Shown here one piece after another: positions 1 through 6,394 of a stretch of DNA of 12,950 nt (within the stretch, counting starts at the first letter, position 1; each line of letters starts with the position of its first letter). The translations under genes were made by a program, and so were the position numbers. Source of the DNA: an uncultured Faecalibacterium sp. (GTDB taxonomy: Bacteria > Bacillota > Clostridia > Oscillospirales > Ruminococcaceae); NCBI GenBank assembly GCA_934561485.1, contig CAKTGS010000054.1, positions 1 through 12,950 on the forward strand, given 5' to 3'. The notes below the pieces were generated by a model, which worked only from the letters and a program-made list of their open reading frames with translations, was not told where the DNA came from and did no database searches.

Positions 1-99
1 TCACATGGAAAATCTGACTGGCGGCACCCCTCCCGTCAGATACCTACCCTGTGTAGTCCCTTGTAAACTGTACTTTGGCGAAAGGGCAATAAAATCCGC

Positions 100-906
100 G
101 TGACTCTTGATTCTTTTTCAACCTTTGGTTCTCTAGCATTTCGCAGCAAATCGGTTGCTTCCCGCGAGAACAGGCAGCTGGAAAGCATGGACCGCTACAA
201 TGCCGCTGAACCCTGTGAGCAAAAAAAGCTTTCTGTTCCCGGTGTCGTTGCCGTTCATAAGGATGAAAATTGTCCGGATATCCCGGCAGAACTTCGTGGC
301 GGTCACTTTATTCATCACAAGCAGATTTGTGCAGCATTGCATTGTCCTCATGCACCAACCGATGAACTCAACCGACTGTTCTGCCACGCAGAAAATTACA
401 TTTCCCCCTTTACCGTACTGCACAAAGGTACCGCTGAAGAAATCAATGACATTCTTCTTGCTGATCCCTTGCTGCGTCAGCAAATTTACACACCCATTAC
501 GATTCGTTTGCAATTTCTCATTGATGCAGTCGAACGCAACTATGCCGCTCTGCTTTTTGTCCATGACGCTCCTGTTTTGTGCGTTTCTCGTGAAAAAGGA
601 TACCCTCTTAACACACTTCTGACCGCCGCCTCGTACATCATTGCAAACAGAACTGGACAGATGAAGGGAAAGCGTCCGCTTGGTAATCGCAGTTGGATTC
701 TTGCACAGGCATTACATAGCAATCCAGACTTTTCCATTATTGTACAGGTACCAGAACTGCTCACACCCGTCATTGTAACTGACCATGTTGTTTCTGCCAT
801 GGTTGGACCTTATAACGCTGCCATCTATCGCAATTTGATTTCCTACGCTCCTGACAATCCCTACAAAATGCTTATTCGTCCCATTACAGAAGAAGATCTG
901 AGGTGA
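100..906 (+). CDS. Hypothetical protein, first gene of a two-gene unit with a PD-(D/E)XK nuclease
   Basis: I do not recognise the family. The frame is open from 67 and offers two starts. GTG at 100 gives 268 aa and has an AAAGGG about 13 nt upstream, which is long spacing. ATG at 187 gives 239 aa but lacks a well-spaced ribosome site. The first 29 residues are basic and low in structure, so the shorter form is possible. The protein looks soluble and cytoplasmic, with no signal peptide or membrane segment. It has a His/Cys-containing stretch near residues 69-95 (GGHFIHHKQIC, then CPH and LFCHAE) that could bind metal, though the spacing fits no zinc-finger class I know. The C-terminal half is rich in beta-type hydrophobic runs. 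The stop lies 4 nt before the nuclease-like gene at 911, so the two are almost certainly co-translated and may act together. Base composition is visibly more AT-rich than the genes from 1640 onward, which suggests transfer. Confidence 0.7.
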   Translation: MTLDSFSTFGSLAFRSKSVASRENRQLESMDRYNAAEPCEQKKLSVPGVVAVHKDENCPDIPAELRGGHFIHHKQICAALHCPHAPTDELNRLFCHAENYISPFTVLHKGTAEEINDILLADPLLRQQIYTPITIRLQFLIDAVERNYAALLFVHDAPVLCVSREKGYPLNTLLTAASYIIANRTGQMKGKRPLGNRSWILAQALHSNPDFSIIVQVPELLTPVIVTDHVVSAMVGPYNAAIYRNLISYAPDNPYKMLIRPITEEDLR

Positions 907-910
907 TCTT

Positions 911-1495
911 GTGCCACACGCCCCTCGCCGCAATGAGGTGTCTTATTACCCTGAAATCATGCAGTTTCTCAAGGAACAGATTGAGAGCAACTTTGCCGCA
1001 TGGGAAAAACCTTTAAAGGTCTATTGTAAGACCGGTGAGCTGCGCCGTGGCTTACAGGACATTATCCAGGAAAATCATATCGCAACCCCTTCCATTTTAC
1101 AATTTACAGCAGGCACGCCTCCGCTCAGCTTGGATATTTTTGGACTAATCACAGATGGCACCCGATACGAATTGCTGATTGTAGAGGTCAAACTTATGGA
1201 CAGTGTGGGCCTCACGCAATTGTCACAACTCATCGGCTATTGCATTGTGTCCAATGCACAGTACGGCTTGCTTGTGAACGTAAATGGCCGTGAAAGTCCT
1301 CGTTTGACAGAGCTTTTGAATAGCCGTCCAGATCTTCTGCACATTGTGCGGGAGACATCCGATGCAAGCCACGTCATCCACAATCTTGGTGTGATGGAGT
1401 GGGACAGCGAAACACAGAATCTGCTGTACACCGCCTGCGGTTCGCTACGGACGGTTTCTGAACTCTGTAAAAAATTGGAAGAACAGTTTCGATAA
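911..1495 (+). CDS. PD-(D/E)XK nuclease-fold protein
   Basis: This 194-aa protein carries the hallmark of the restriction-endonuclease-like (PD-(D/E)XK) fold. Asp75 lies in the strand LSLDIFG, followed after a short hairpin by Glu92-Val-Lys94 in LLIVEVK. A helix then holds Gln106-x-x-x-Tyr110 (SQLIGY), which matches the QxxxY motif of RecB-type nucleases. Metal-dependent DNA or RNA cleavage is expected from the family, but no substrate can be named. The GTG start is supported by GAGG 7 nt upstream, made partly from the end of the preceding gene, which stops at 906. The spacing implies translational coupling with the 268-aa neighbour. No methyltransferase is nearby, so an ordinary restriction-modification pair is not indicated. 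Alternatives are a defence nuclease, a mobile-element accessory nuclease, or a catalytically inert fold member. The fold call is fairly sure and the biology is open. Confidence 0.8.
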   Translation: MPHAPRRNEVSYYPEIMQFLKEQIESNFAAWEKPLKVYCKTGELRRGLQDIIQENHIATPSILQFTAGTPPLSLDIFGLITDGTRYELLIVEVKLMDSVGLTQLSQLIGYCIVSNAQYGLLVNVNGRESPRLTELLNSRPDLLHIVRETSDASHVIHNLGVMEWDSETQNLLYTACGSLRTVSELCKKLEEQFR

Positions 1496-1500
1496 AGCTT

Positions 1501-1530
1501 TCCCCCGCCATGATTCCACCTGGCGGGGGA
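1501..1530 (+). terminator. Rho-independent terminator after the nuclease gene
   Basis: A perfect 9-bp GC-rich stem (CCCCCGCCA at 1502-1510 with TGGCGGGGG at 1521-1529, extended by a T-A pair) has a 10-nt loop and is followed by CTTTTAACTTTT. It starts 6 nt after the stop at 1495 and closes the two-gene unit. Confidence 0.88.
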
Positions 1531-1567
1531 CTTTTAACTTTTCTGCATTTCACAATCCATTTCCCCC

Positions 1568-1595
1568 TTAACAGATCCCGGTTTGCTGTTATAAT
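1568..1595 (+). promoter_or_regulatory. Sigma-A type promoter of the MarR/MATE operon
   Basis: TTAACA at 1568-1573 and a perfect TATAAT at 1590-1595 are separated by 16 nt, about 44 nt before the MarR start codon. Just downstream, near the expected transcript start, GGTAA occurs twice in direct orientation (1603-1607 and 1616-1620). This is a possible autoregulatory site, since MarR proteins commonly repress their own operon. The operator assignment is inference only. Confidence 0.7.
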
Positions 1596-1638
1596 GACCA
1601 GCGGTAATTATCTTTGGTAACTTTTGAAGGAGCGTTTT

Positions 1639-2091
1639 ATGACGGTCGAGCTGATCAAGCAGATGATGGACGCCTGCTACCTGGCAAAGCGTGCGCGGGA
1701 TCTGCTGCCCGCGCTGCCCGAGGGGGTGCAGCCCTCGTACATCCGGTTCCTGGACACGCTGCAAAAGCTGGAAGCCCGGGGCGGCGAGGTGCGGGTGTCC
1801 GACCTGAGCGATGCCCTGGGGCTGCCCCGCCCCGGCGTGACCCGCACGGTAAAGGAGATGGAAGCCAAAGGCTACCTGCGCAAGCAGGTCTCGGCCCGGG
1901 ACGGCCGGGTGACCTACCTTTCCCTCACCGAGGCGGGGCGGCAGCTCTCCCGCAAGTACGATGCCGACTTTTTCCGGGAGCTGGCTCCCCGGATGGAGTG
2001 CATTGCCGAAGAGGATGCAAAATGCATGATCGCCACCATCGAGACTTTTTACAAGATCATGTCCGAGAGGAGCGATTCGTTTGAAACCTGA
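1639..2091 (+). CDS. MarR family transcriptional regulator
   Basis: This 150-aa protein has MarR length and architecture. An N-terminal helix is followed by a winged helix-turn-helix at about residues 50-95. The recognition region includes VSDLSDALGLPRPGVTRTV, then EMEAKGYLRK, and the wing SARDGRVTYLSLTEAG shows the typical D-x-R-x-x-x-x-x-L-T-x-x-G pattern. A C-terminal dimerisation helix follows. MarR proteins usually repress an adjacent transporter and release DNA on binding a small molecule or on oxidation. The ATG at 1639 is chosen over an in-frame TTG at 1624 because AAGGAG at 1627-1632 sits 6 nt before it. The gene overlaps the start of the MATE transporter remnant by 11 nt, so it was built to control that pump. 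The ligand is unknown, and its natural target is now broken. Confidence 0.92.
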   Translation: MTVELIKQMMDACYLAKRARDLLPALPEGVQPSYIRFLDTLQKLEARGGEVRVSDLSDALGLPRPGVTRTVKEMEAKGYLRKQVSARDGRVTYLSLTEAGRQLSRKYDADFFRELAPRMECIAEEDAKCMIATIETFYKIMSERSDSFET

Positions 2092-2539
2092 CCGTTCCGA
2101 TTTCACGCAGGGCAGCATCCTGAAAAAGCTGGCCCTGTTCATGCTGCCCATTCTGGGCGCGCTGGTGCTGCAGGCCGCCTACGGTGCCGTGGACCTGCTG
2201 GTGGTGGGCCGGTTCGGCACCACCAGCGGCCTTTCCGCCGTGTCCACCGGCAGCCAGGTGCTGAACCTGGTCACCTTTGTGGTCACCCAGTTTGCCATGG
2301 GCATTACGGTGCTCATTGCCCGCTACCTGGGCGAGAAGCACCCCCAGTCCATCGGGCAGGTGATCGGCGGCGGTGCCGTGGTGTTTGCCCTGATCGCCGC
2401 CGTGCTGTTTGTGATGCTGGTGGGCTTTGCCCGGGGCGTGTCGGTGCTGATGCAGGCCCCCGCCTCCACCCTGGTGGGCGTGGTGCTGAACGTGTGCTTC
2501 TTTTTGTACCTGCAGCGGCAGGAGAAAAACGCAGCCTGA
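2081..2539 (+). pseudogene. MATE family efflux transporter, internally deleted remnant
   Basis: The frame encodes only 152 aa, whereas MATE (NorM/DinF-type) pumps are about 440-460 aa with 12 helices. Residues 1-125 are a normal MATE N-terminus: a cytosolic lead, then LPILGALVLQAAYGAVDLLVVGRFG (helix 1, split here for context), a STGSQVLNL turn, and helices 2 to about 4. From about residue 126 the sequence jumps to what looks like the end of the last helix and the C-terminal tail (APASTLVGVVLNVCFFLYLQ, then a short charged end). About two thirds of the protein is missing, yet the frame is intact, which points to a clean in-frame deletion. The C-rich GGCCCCCGCC at 2455-2464 marks the likely join. 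The start is TTG at 2081 inside the MarR gene, preceded by GAGAGGAG, or possibly a nearby alternative. The product cannot form the usual two-bundle pump. A small membrane protein may still be made, but drug or cation export is unlikely. Confidence 0.85.
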
Positions 2540-2552
2540 CCGCTGCACAAAC

Positions 2553-2584
2553 AAAGTGCCCCCGGAACATTCCGGGGGCACTTT
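2553..2584. terminator. Bidirectional terminator between convergent genes
   Basis: AAAGTGCCCCCGGAA (2553-2567) is complementary to TTCCGGGGGCACTTT (2570-2584), giving a stem of about 14 bp with a tetraloop. On the + strand it is followed by TTTGTG after the stem T-run, and on the - strand by a TTTGTTTGT stretch. It separates the MATE remnant from the convergent LRR gene that ends at 2595. Confidence 0.88.
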
Positions 2585-2594
2585 TTGTGTGGGT

Positions 2595-2924
2595 TCAGTT
2601 TTGGGGGAAGGCCTGCTGCCAGGTGCGGATGACCCGGGCTTTGGACACCCGCTTTCCGGCTTCCACCATCTCAAACAGTCCCTGCTCGGTGCACCACCGG
2701 GCGGCTTTTGCGTCCTCGGTGTCGGCGGGCGGCGGGGTCACGGGGTCGGGGCAGCCAGCGGTCTGCCAGAGCAGCAGGGCCAGCTCGCCCTGGGTCTTGG
2801 GAATGGCAGCCCCTGCGGGCAGCAGTTTTTTCAGCATCACGCGGGTGGTCACTTCGTAGATGCCGATGCCTGCGGCTCCTGCCGCCACGGCACCGCCTGC
2901 CAGCACCGCACCCACGACTGCCGC
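2595..2924 (-). other. Copy 1 of a shared TM plus SLH-like C-terminal module
   Basis: Residues 511-619 of the LRR protein match residues 445-562 of the protein at 8545-10233 closely from the sequence GIYE onward. Shared blocks are TRVMLK-x-LLP, GAAIPKT, GELALLLWQ, KAA-x-WCTEQGL and RVIR-x-W-x-QA. Similarity extends to DNA: 17 identical bases at 2832-2848 and 8809-8825, and 13 more at 2852-2864 and 8829-8841. This indicates duplication or recombination of an anchor cassette. Confidence 0.85.
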
Positions 2925-4454
2925 ATCGCCCTGCCCATCCTCTGCGGGGCCATCGGGCAGCACCGCGCCCTGGTCGTAGGGGCACTCGGTGCAGTGGGTG
3001 CCGTGTTCTTCGTCAAAGGTATGAAGGGTCTTTTCGGTGGCAAAGCCGTCCGCCGCACAAACCTGCCAGTGGGAGAGCTCATCGTACTGCCACTGCAGGG
3101 CATGAAGGTGCAGGTTGAACACCACGGTCAGCGCGCCGGTGCCGGTGTAGGTGCAGGAAACTTTGCGGTCGGTGTTGCCCTCCGCCACGGTCAGGATGCC
3201 GTTTTCGTCCACGGTGCCGCCGGTCCAGTCCCGGTACAGGTCCGGGTCAAACCCGGGCAGGTCGTGCAGGTCGTACCGGCCATCCTCCAGCTTGTTTTCG
3301 GTCAGGGTGATCTCCGACACCAGGGTCTCCGGCTCCCGCAGCTGGGTGCCCGGGGCCAGGTCCAGCCGGAGCAGCGGGCTGCCGCTGAAGTGCAGGTTCC
3401 GCATTTTCGGGTTGGCGCTCAGGTCCAGGCTGGTCAGCGGGGTGTTCTCGCACCACAGCAGATACAGTTCCGGGTTCCGGCTCAGGTCCAGTTTGGTGAT
3501 GGGGTTGCCGCTGACGAGCAGCTGGCCCAGACCCGGCTGGAGGCTCACATCCACCTCGGTCAGCTGGTTGTCCGTGCAGCCCAGATAGTTCAGTTTCAGG
3601 TTCTGGCTCACATCCAGTGCGGTGAGCTGGTTGTTGTGGCAGGTCAGGTAGGACAGGTTCGGGTTGGCCCCCACATCCAGCCGGGTGAGCTGGTTGCTGT
3701 CACACTGCAGATTGTTCAGTTCCGGGTTCTGGCTCACATCCAGTTCCGTCAGCTGGTTGTTGTAGCAGACCAGTCTCTGCAGGCTCTTGTTTGCGCGCAC
3801 GTCCAGCGCCGTCAGCTGCGCCCTCTGGCATTCCAGCACGGTCAGGTTGGGGCAGACGCTCACGTTCAGGCTGGTCAGCGGGGTGTCGGCAACGGCCAGT
3901 TCTTTCAGCTGCGGGCAGCCGCTCAGGTCCAACCCGGTCAGCCGGTCGGCGCAGCAATACAGCTCGGTCAGGTTCTCCTGGCTGCCCAGCGTCAGGCGGG
4001 TAAGGGGGTTGCTGCTGCAGTCCAGCGATTCCAGCTGCGGGTTGCCGCTGACGTCCAGCTCGGTCAGCCGGTTGCCACCGCAGTTCAGCATAACCAAACG
4101 CGGGCAGCTGCTCACGTTCAGCTCGGTCAGCTGGTTGTCGTAACAGACCAGCACGGTCAGGCCGGTGAAGTACTGGACGCCTTCCAGGGATGCAATGTCC
4201 CTGGAAGTGCAGGACATCTGGCTCACTCCGCTCCGCTCCCAGCTGCTGAGGACGTTGTCGCCATCTTTATCCACTTTCTCTGCCAGATAGGTGCGGAAGG
4301 CTTCATCCGGGAAAAAATCCGCCGTAAGTGCAATGGCATCATACTCCGAGGGGCCGCTGCCGCTCAGCGCCAGCGCCGGGGCACACAGCGAAAAGGCCAT
4401 GGCTGATGACACCAGAGCCGCCGTCAGCCGTTTTGCGAGTTTGTGCAGTCTCAT
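2595..4454 (-). CDS. Exported leucine-rich repeat surface protein with C-terminal TM and SLH-like module
   Basis: This is a 619-aa envelope protein. Residues 1-30 are a signal peptide (basic start, hydrophobic core, ALA end). Residues 49-80 resemble the lead-in domain of clostridial LRR proteins and contain a complete EF-hand-type calcium loop (D62, D64, D66, S70, E73). Residues 109-360 are twelve uninterrupted 21-residue repeats of the form LTxLDVSxNPxLxxLxCxxNx. A beta-rich region follows, with a His/Cys patch near 477-491. Residues 511-533 form a Gly/Ala-rich transmembrane helix followed by positive residues. Residues 541-612 resemble one SLH repeat (GELALLLWQTAG, then a WCTEQGL helix). 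The start has AAAGGAGG 6 nt upstream. Its own promoter and operator lie at 4543-4572. The LRR face probably binds a host or bacterial ligand, but the ligand is unknown. The C-terminal module is shared with the protein at 8545-10233. Confidence 0.92.
   Translation of the reverse strand: MRLHKLAKRLTAALVSSAMAFSLCAPALALSGSGPSEYDAIALTADFFPDEAFRTYLAEKVDKDGDNVLSSWERSGVSQMSCTSRDIASLEGVQYFTGLTVLVCYDNQLTELNVSSCPRLVMLNCGGNRLTELDVSGNPQLESLDCSSNPLTRLTLGSQENLTELYCCADRLTGLDLSGCPQLKELAVADTPLTSLNVSVCPNLTVLECQRAQLTALDVRANKSLQRLVCYNNQLTELDVSQNPELNNLQCDSNQLTRLDVGANPNLSYLTCHNNQLTALDVSQNLKLNYLGCTDNQLTEVDVSLQPGLGQLLVSGNPITKLDLSRNPELYLLWCENTPLTSLDLSANPKMRNLHFSGSPLLRLDLAPGTQLREPETLVSEITLTENKLEDGRYDLHDLPGFDPDLYRDWTGGTVDENGILTVAEGNTDRKVSCTYTGTGALTVVFNLHLHALQWQYDELSHWQVCAADGFATEKTLHTFDEEHGTHCTECPYDQGAVLPDGPAEDGQGDAAVVGAVLAGGAVAAGAAGIGIYEVTTRVMLKKLLPAGAAIPKTQGELALLLWQTAGCPDPVTPPPADTEDAKAARWCTEQGLFEMVEAGKRVSKARVIRTWQQAFPQN
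3375..4130 (-). repeat. Twelve tandem 63-bp LRR coding units
   Basis: The DNA encodes twelve consecutive 21-codon repeats (residues 109-360 of the LRR protein). Units are diverged rather than identical, with conserved LT-x-LD, N-P-x-L and L-x-C positions. Nine of the twelve units keep a Cys at the same place, giving a Cys ladder along one face of the solenoid. Confidence 0.85.
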
Positions 4455-4542
4455 AGGGTTCCTCCTTTGTTCCGGGCTTTGCGCCCACGTCCGGAGCGGT
4501 CATTCTCTCTACGATAAAGATACCGTAACCCATTAAAAAAAG

Positions 4543-4572
4543 ATACTAACCAAAGGTTAGTTTTTTCTGCAA
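4543..4572 (-). promoter_or_regulatory. Promoter of the LRR protein gene with embedded palindromic operator
   Basis: Read on the - strand, TTGCAG (4572-4567) and TAGTAT (4548-4543) are separated by 18 nt. The spacer holds the perfect inverted repeat CTAACC-AAA-GGTTAG at 4546-4560 (as read on the + strand), overlapping the -10 box by 3 nt. A bound protein would block or remodel RNA polymerase. The same arrangement is found at 10356-10384 before the other large surface protein. The regulator is not identified; the MarR protein at 1639 is a candidate only by proximity. Confidence 0.72.
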
Positions 4573-4606
4573 AAAACGCTGCACGGCGGCTCTGGTTCGT
4601 CTTTTC

Positions 4607-4684
4607 CTAGCCGCAGCCGGTACAAAGGATGCCGCCTGCCAGCAGAAGGCCGGCAAGGGGCAGCAGATGCGTTTTGTTTTTCAT
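4607..4684 (-). CDS. 25-aa micro-lipoprotein candidate, last gene of the envelope operon
   Basis: This tiny frame starts 18 nt after the stop of the 63-aa membrane protein, with a good GGGAG site 8 nt before its ATG. The peptide is MKNK followed by a hydrophobic run (LLPLAGLLLAGGIL) and ends CTGCG. It therefore looks like a lipoprotein signal peptide with almost nothing after the cysteine. TGC is close to a lipobox, but the -3 residue is Cys rather than Leu/Val/Ile. If processed, the mature product would be only one or two residues on a lipid anchor, and if not, a single-pass membrane peptide. Position, ribosome site and composition support a real gene. Function is unknown. It is easily missed by gene callers because of its length. 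Confidence 0.55.
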   Translation of the reverse strand: MKNKTHLLPLAGLLLAGGILCTGCG

Positions 4685-4702
4685 GGTCATTTCTCCCGAA
4701 CT

Positions 4703-4894
4703 TCAAAGTTTCTGTCCCACTGCCCAGACGAACAGCAGCGTCAGCAGGGCATACGCCGCGCTGAGCATTGCCGCCGCGATGCACAGGGCCTGCAGGCCAC
4801 GGCGCAGCCGGGGCTTGTGCGGCAAAAGCCGGGGCAGCACATAGGCCCCGGCCAGAGCCAGTGCAAGCAGCAGGACCGCTTGTTCCAGTGTCAT
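4703..4894 (-). CDS. Small two-helix membrane protein
   Basis: This 63-aa protein (ATG at 4894) has two predicted membrane helices, about residues 4-24 and 36-60. They are joined by a short basic loop (HKPRLRR), which places the loop inside the cell. An in-frame TTG at 4909 overlaps the preceding gene's stop in a TTGA arrangement and would add five residues. The ATG has GAGG close upstream, so either start works and both imply coupling to the 208-aa lipoprotein gene. The length and a two-helix hairpin are shared by holins, small subunits and toxin-like peptides, but no family motif is seen. Since all its neighbours are exported or membrane proteins, a role as an accessory membrane subunit is the simplest reading. 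Confidence 0.7.
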   Translation of the reverse strand: MTLEQAVLLLALALAGAYVLPRLLPHKPRLRRGLQALCIAAAMLSAAYALLTLLFVWAVGQKL

Positions 4895-4905
4895 ATCCTC
4901 AAACC

Positions 4906-5532
4906 TCAATCGACCAGCTCAAGATGCTCGCAGATGTTGTAGAACACATCCTGCATGTCGTCCGCCTCATCGGCAATGGTGCCAAAGGCATAAAGGTAGG
5001 TGTAGTCATCGGTGTCCACCGTGTAGACCATCCACTCCCGCTGGTCCTCCTCCGCGCCGGTGGTGTACCAGACGATGTAGACCGGGTAAGAAAGATTCCG
5101 GGTGTAGTCCTCATCCTGGAAGCAGGTGACATCGCGCGGCTCCCCCTCGCCGGTATCCAGAGCGGCAAACCGGGCGGCATATTCGGCGTATTCCTCTGCC
5201 GTCTCGTTGGTGCGCAGCGACTGGAACGCCATATCCACCACCAGCACAGAGCCGTCCTGCGTCATGTCCTCGTAGGTGTAGGTGCCGTCCTCATAGTTCT
5301 CGTTCAGCAGATTTTCCATGCCGGTAAAGGGCAGACCGCCGCCCACCAGCACCGGGATGCTCACCACGTCCGAAGAGGCGGGGATCAGGTCGCCCCGGCC
5401 ATCCTCCGGCGGGATGACCTCGTAAGCCCCGGCCTTGTCGGCGTCCGAAGCCTCGCTTGGGGCCTCGGAGCCGCCGCAGCCCATCAGAGAAAGCGCCAGC
5501 AAGGCGGCAAGAAAAAGTGCGATACGTTTCAT
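4906..5532 (-). CDS. Lipoprotein of unknown function (208 aa)
   Basis: A classic lipoprotein signal peptide occupies residues 1-18, with lipobox LMGC giving Cys19 as the lipidated residue, followed by a Gly/Ser/Glu/Ala-rich linker to about residue 35. The mature domain (about 60-208) is acidic and mixed alpha/beta. Alternating Tyr-rich strands occur late in the chain (YPVYIVWYTTG, then VDTDDYTYLYAFG), and a closing helix contains ADDMQDVF. No enzyme motif is visible. It would sit on the outer face of the cytoplasmic membrane. AGGAGG lies 6-7 nt before the ATG. The gene follows the DUF3137-like gene by 16 nt and overlaps or abuts the small membrane protein gene, so it is an internal member of the operon. 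A solute-binding protein is unlikely given its size and the lack of a transporter nearby. Confidence 0.88.
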   Translation of the reverse strand: MKRIALFLAALLALSLMGCGGSEAPSEASDADKAGAYEVIPPEDGRGDLIPASSDVVSIPVLVGGGLPFTGMENLLNENYEDGTYTYEDMTQDGSVLVVDMAFQSLRTNETAEEYAEYAARFAALDTGEGEPRDVTCFQDEDYTRNLSYPVYIVWYTTGAEEDQREWMVYTVDTDDYTYLYAFGTIADEADDMQDVFYNICEHLELVD

Positions 5533-5548
5533 TTGGGTCCCTCCTGTT

Positions 5549-6379
5549 TCAGAAAAGCTCTGTATTCTGCGCCACGGCTTCCATCAGGTCCTTCATCAGG
5601 TCAACCGAGTCCTGAAAACTGCGGCGGTATTCCTCAATGATCTTCGGGTCGATGTCCTTGGAAACCGCCATGATCTTCCGGTCGGTGTCAAAGGCGGCAA
5701 ACATCAGATCTCCCCGGAAGCTCATCCGCAGCGCCCGGGCGTCCACAGCCCGCTGCAGCTGCTGCTTCCAGCTTTCCGGTGCCAGAGCAGCCTCATCGGG
5801 CCGGGCAAAAGGCTCCGGTGTCAGCGGCCTGCGCATCCGGCACACCAGAAACAAGCCCTTGAAGATCGTTTTGGAGCAGGTGCGGGTGTTGTGCGGGTCA
5901 TCGGGCAGGGGGTCCCGCACCTCCCAGACGTGGAGGACGGTCGCGTTGTGCATGGCAAAGGGGATGCCCTGATAGCTGCCCTCGTAGCTGCCGTAGGCAC
6001 TGGCGGATTCCCATTCCTCCGGGAAAAGCCCGGAGCGCTGCACCAGTTCCTTGCTCATGGGCCACTGCTTGTGCTCCGGCTGGGGGCCAAAGGCCTTGCG
6101 CAGTGCCTCCATAAACCCATCCCCCAGCTGCCCGAGAATCAGGGAACTTTGCAGGGCGTGGATCAGCTGGATCAAACACACTGCGGCAAAGATCACGAGC
6201 ATCACGATGATGCAGCCCACCGTGAAGCTCTCAAGCAGGATGCCTGCCAGCACCCCCAGCACGATGCCTGCAATGCAGCCGTAGGCGCAGATGTTTGCCA
6301 GATGCCCGTAAAACAGGATGCGGCGGGAAAGCTCTTCATCCGGCATCTTTTCCTGCGGGGCGCGGTTCCGTGTCCTCAT
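5549..6379 (-). CDS. DUF3137-like membrane protein
   Basis: The 276-aa protein has a charged cytosolic N-terminus, two adjacent transmembrane helices (about 27-49 and 53-76), and a cytoplasmic domain for the rest. That domain begins with an amphipathic helix (about 82-97) and has a middle strand region (SYEGSYQGIPFAMHNATVLH). It then has TCSKTIFKGLFLVCRM, closely resembling the TIFKGLFFV core of DUF3137 proteins, and a late RMSFRGDLMFAAF strand pair where that family usually reads SF-x-G-x-x-L-x-x-A. The C-terminus is a long helix. DUF3137 proteins have no established biochemical role. GGGAG lies about 9 nt before the ATG. The start is 15 nt after the stop of the 196-aa secreted protein. It is the only operon member with a large cytoplasmic domain, so it is the likely link to the cell interior. 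Confidence 0.78.
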   Translation of the reverse strand: MRTRNRAPQEKMPDEELSRRILFYGHLANICAYGCIAGIVLGVLAGILLESFTVGCIIVMLVIFAAVCLIQLIHALQSSLILGQLGDGFMEALRKAFGPQPEHKQWPMSKELVQRSGLFPEEWESASAYGSYEGSYQGIPFAMHNATVLHVWEVRDPLPDDPHNTRTCSKTIFKGLFLVCRMRRPLTPEPFARPDEAALAPESWKQQLQRAVDARALRMSFRGDLMFAAFDTDRKIMAVSKDIDPKIIEEYRRSFQDSVDLMKDLMEAVAQNTELF

Positions 6380-6394
6380 ATTGCATCACTCCCA

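Noticed and set aside
13..40. TCTGAC...GTCAGA inverted repeat at the left edge
   Set aside because: It is only a 6-bp stem with a 16-nt loop and no T-run; too weak to call, and its context lies outside the window.
133..564. A 143-codon - strand frame inside the first gene
   Set aside because: It is antisense to the 268-aa frame, which reads directly into the coupled nuclease gene, and has no ribosome site of note.
3375..4130. Regularly spaced repeats that could suggest a repeat array of CRISPR type
   Set aside because: The 63-bp period is coding, continuous and without spacers, and gives the LRR consensus in frame.
2556..4406. A 616-codon open frame on the + strand across the LRR gene
   Set aside because: It is antisense to the LRR gene, its Val/Gln/Gly-rich periodic sequence mirrors the 63-bp repeats, and the - strand frame has a signal peptide, ribosome site and promoter.
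4546..4560. Palindrome read as a DtxR/IdeR-type metal regulator box
   Set aside because: The half-sites are in the opposite order (CTAACC first, GGTTAG second) to the AGGTTAG/CTAACCT arrangement, so I leave the regulator unnamed.
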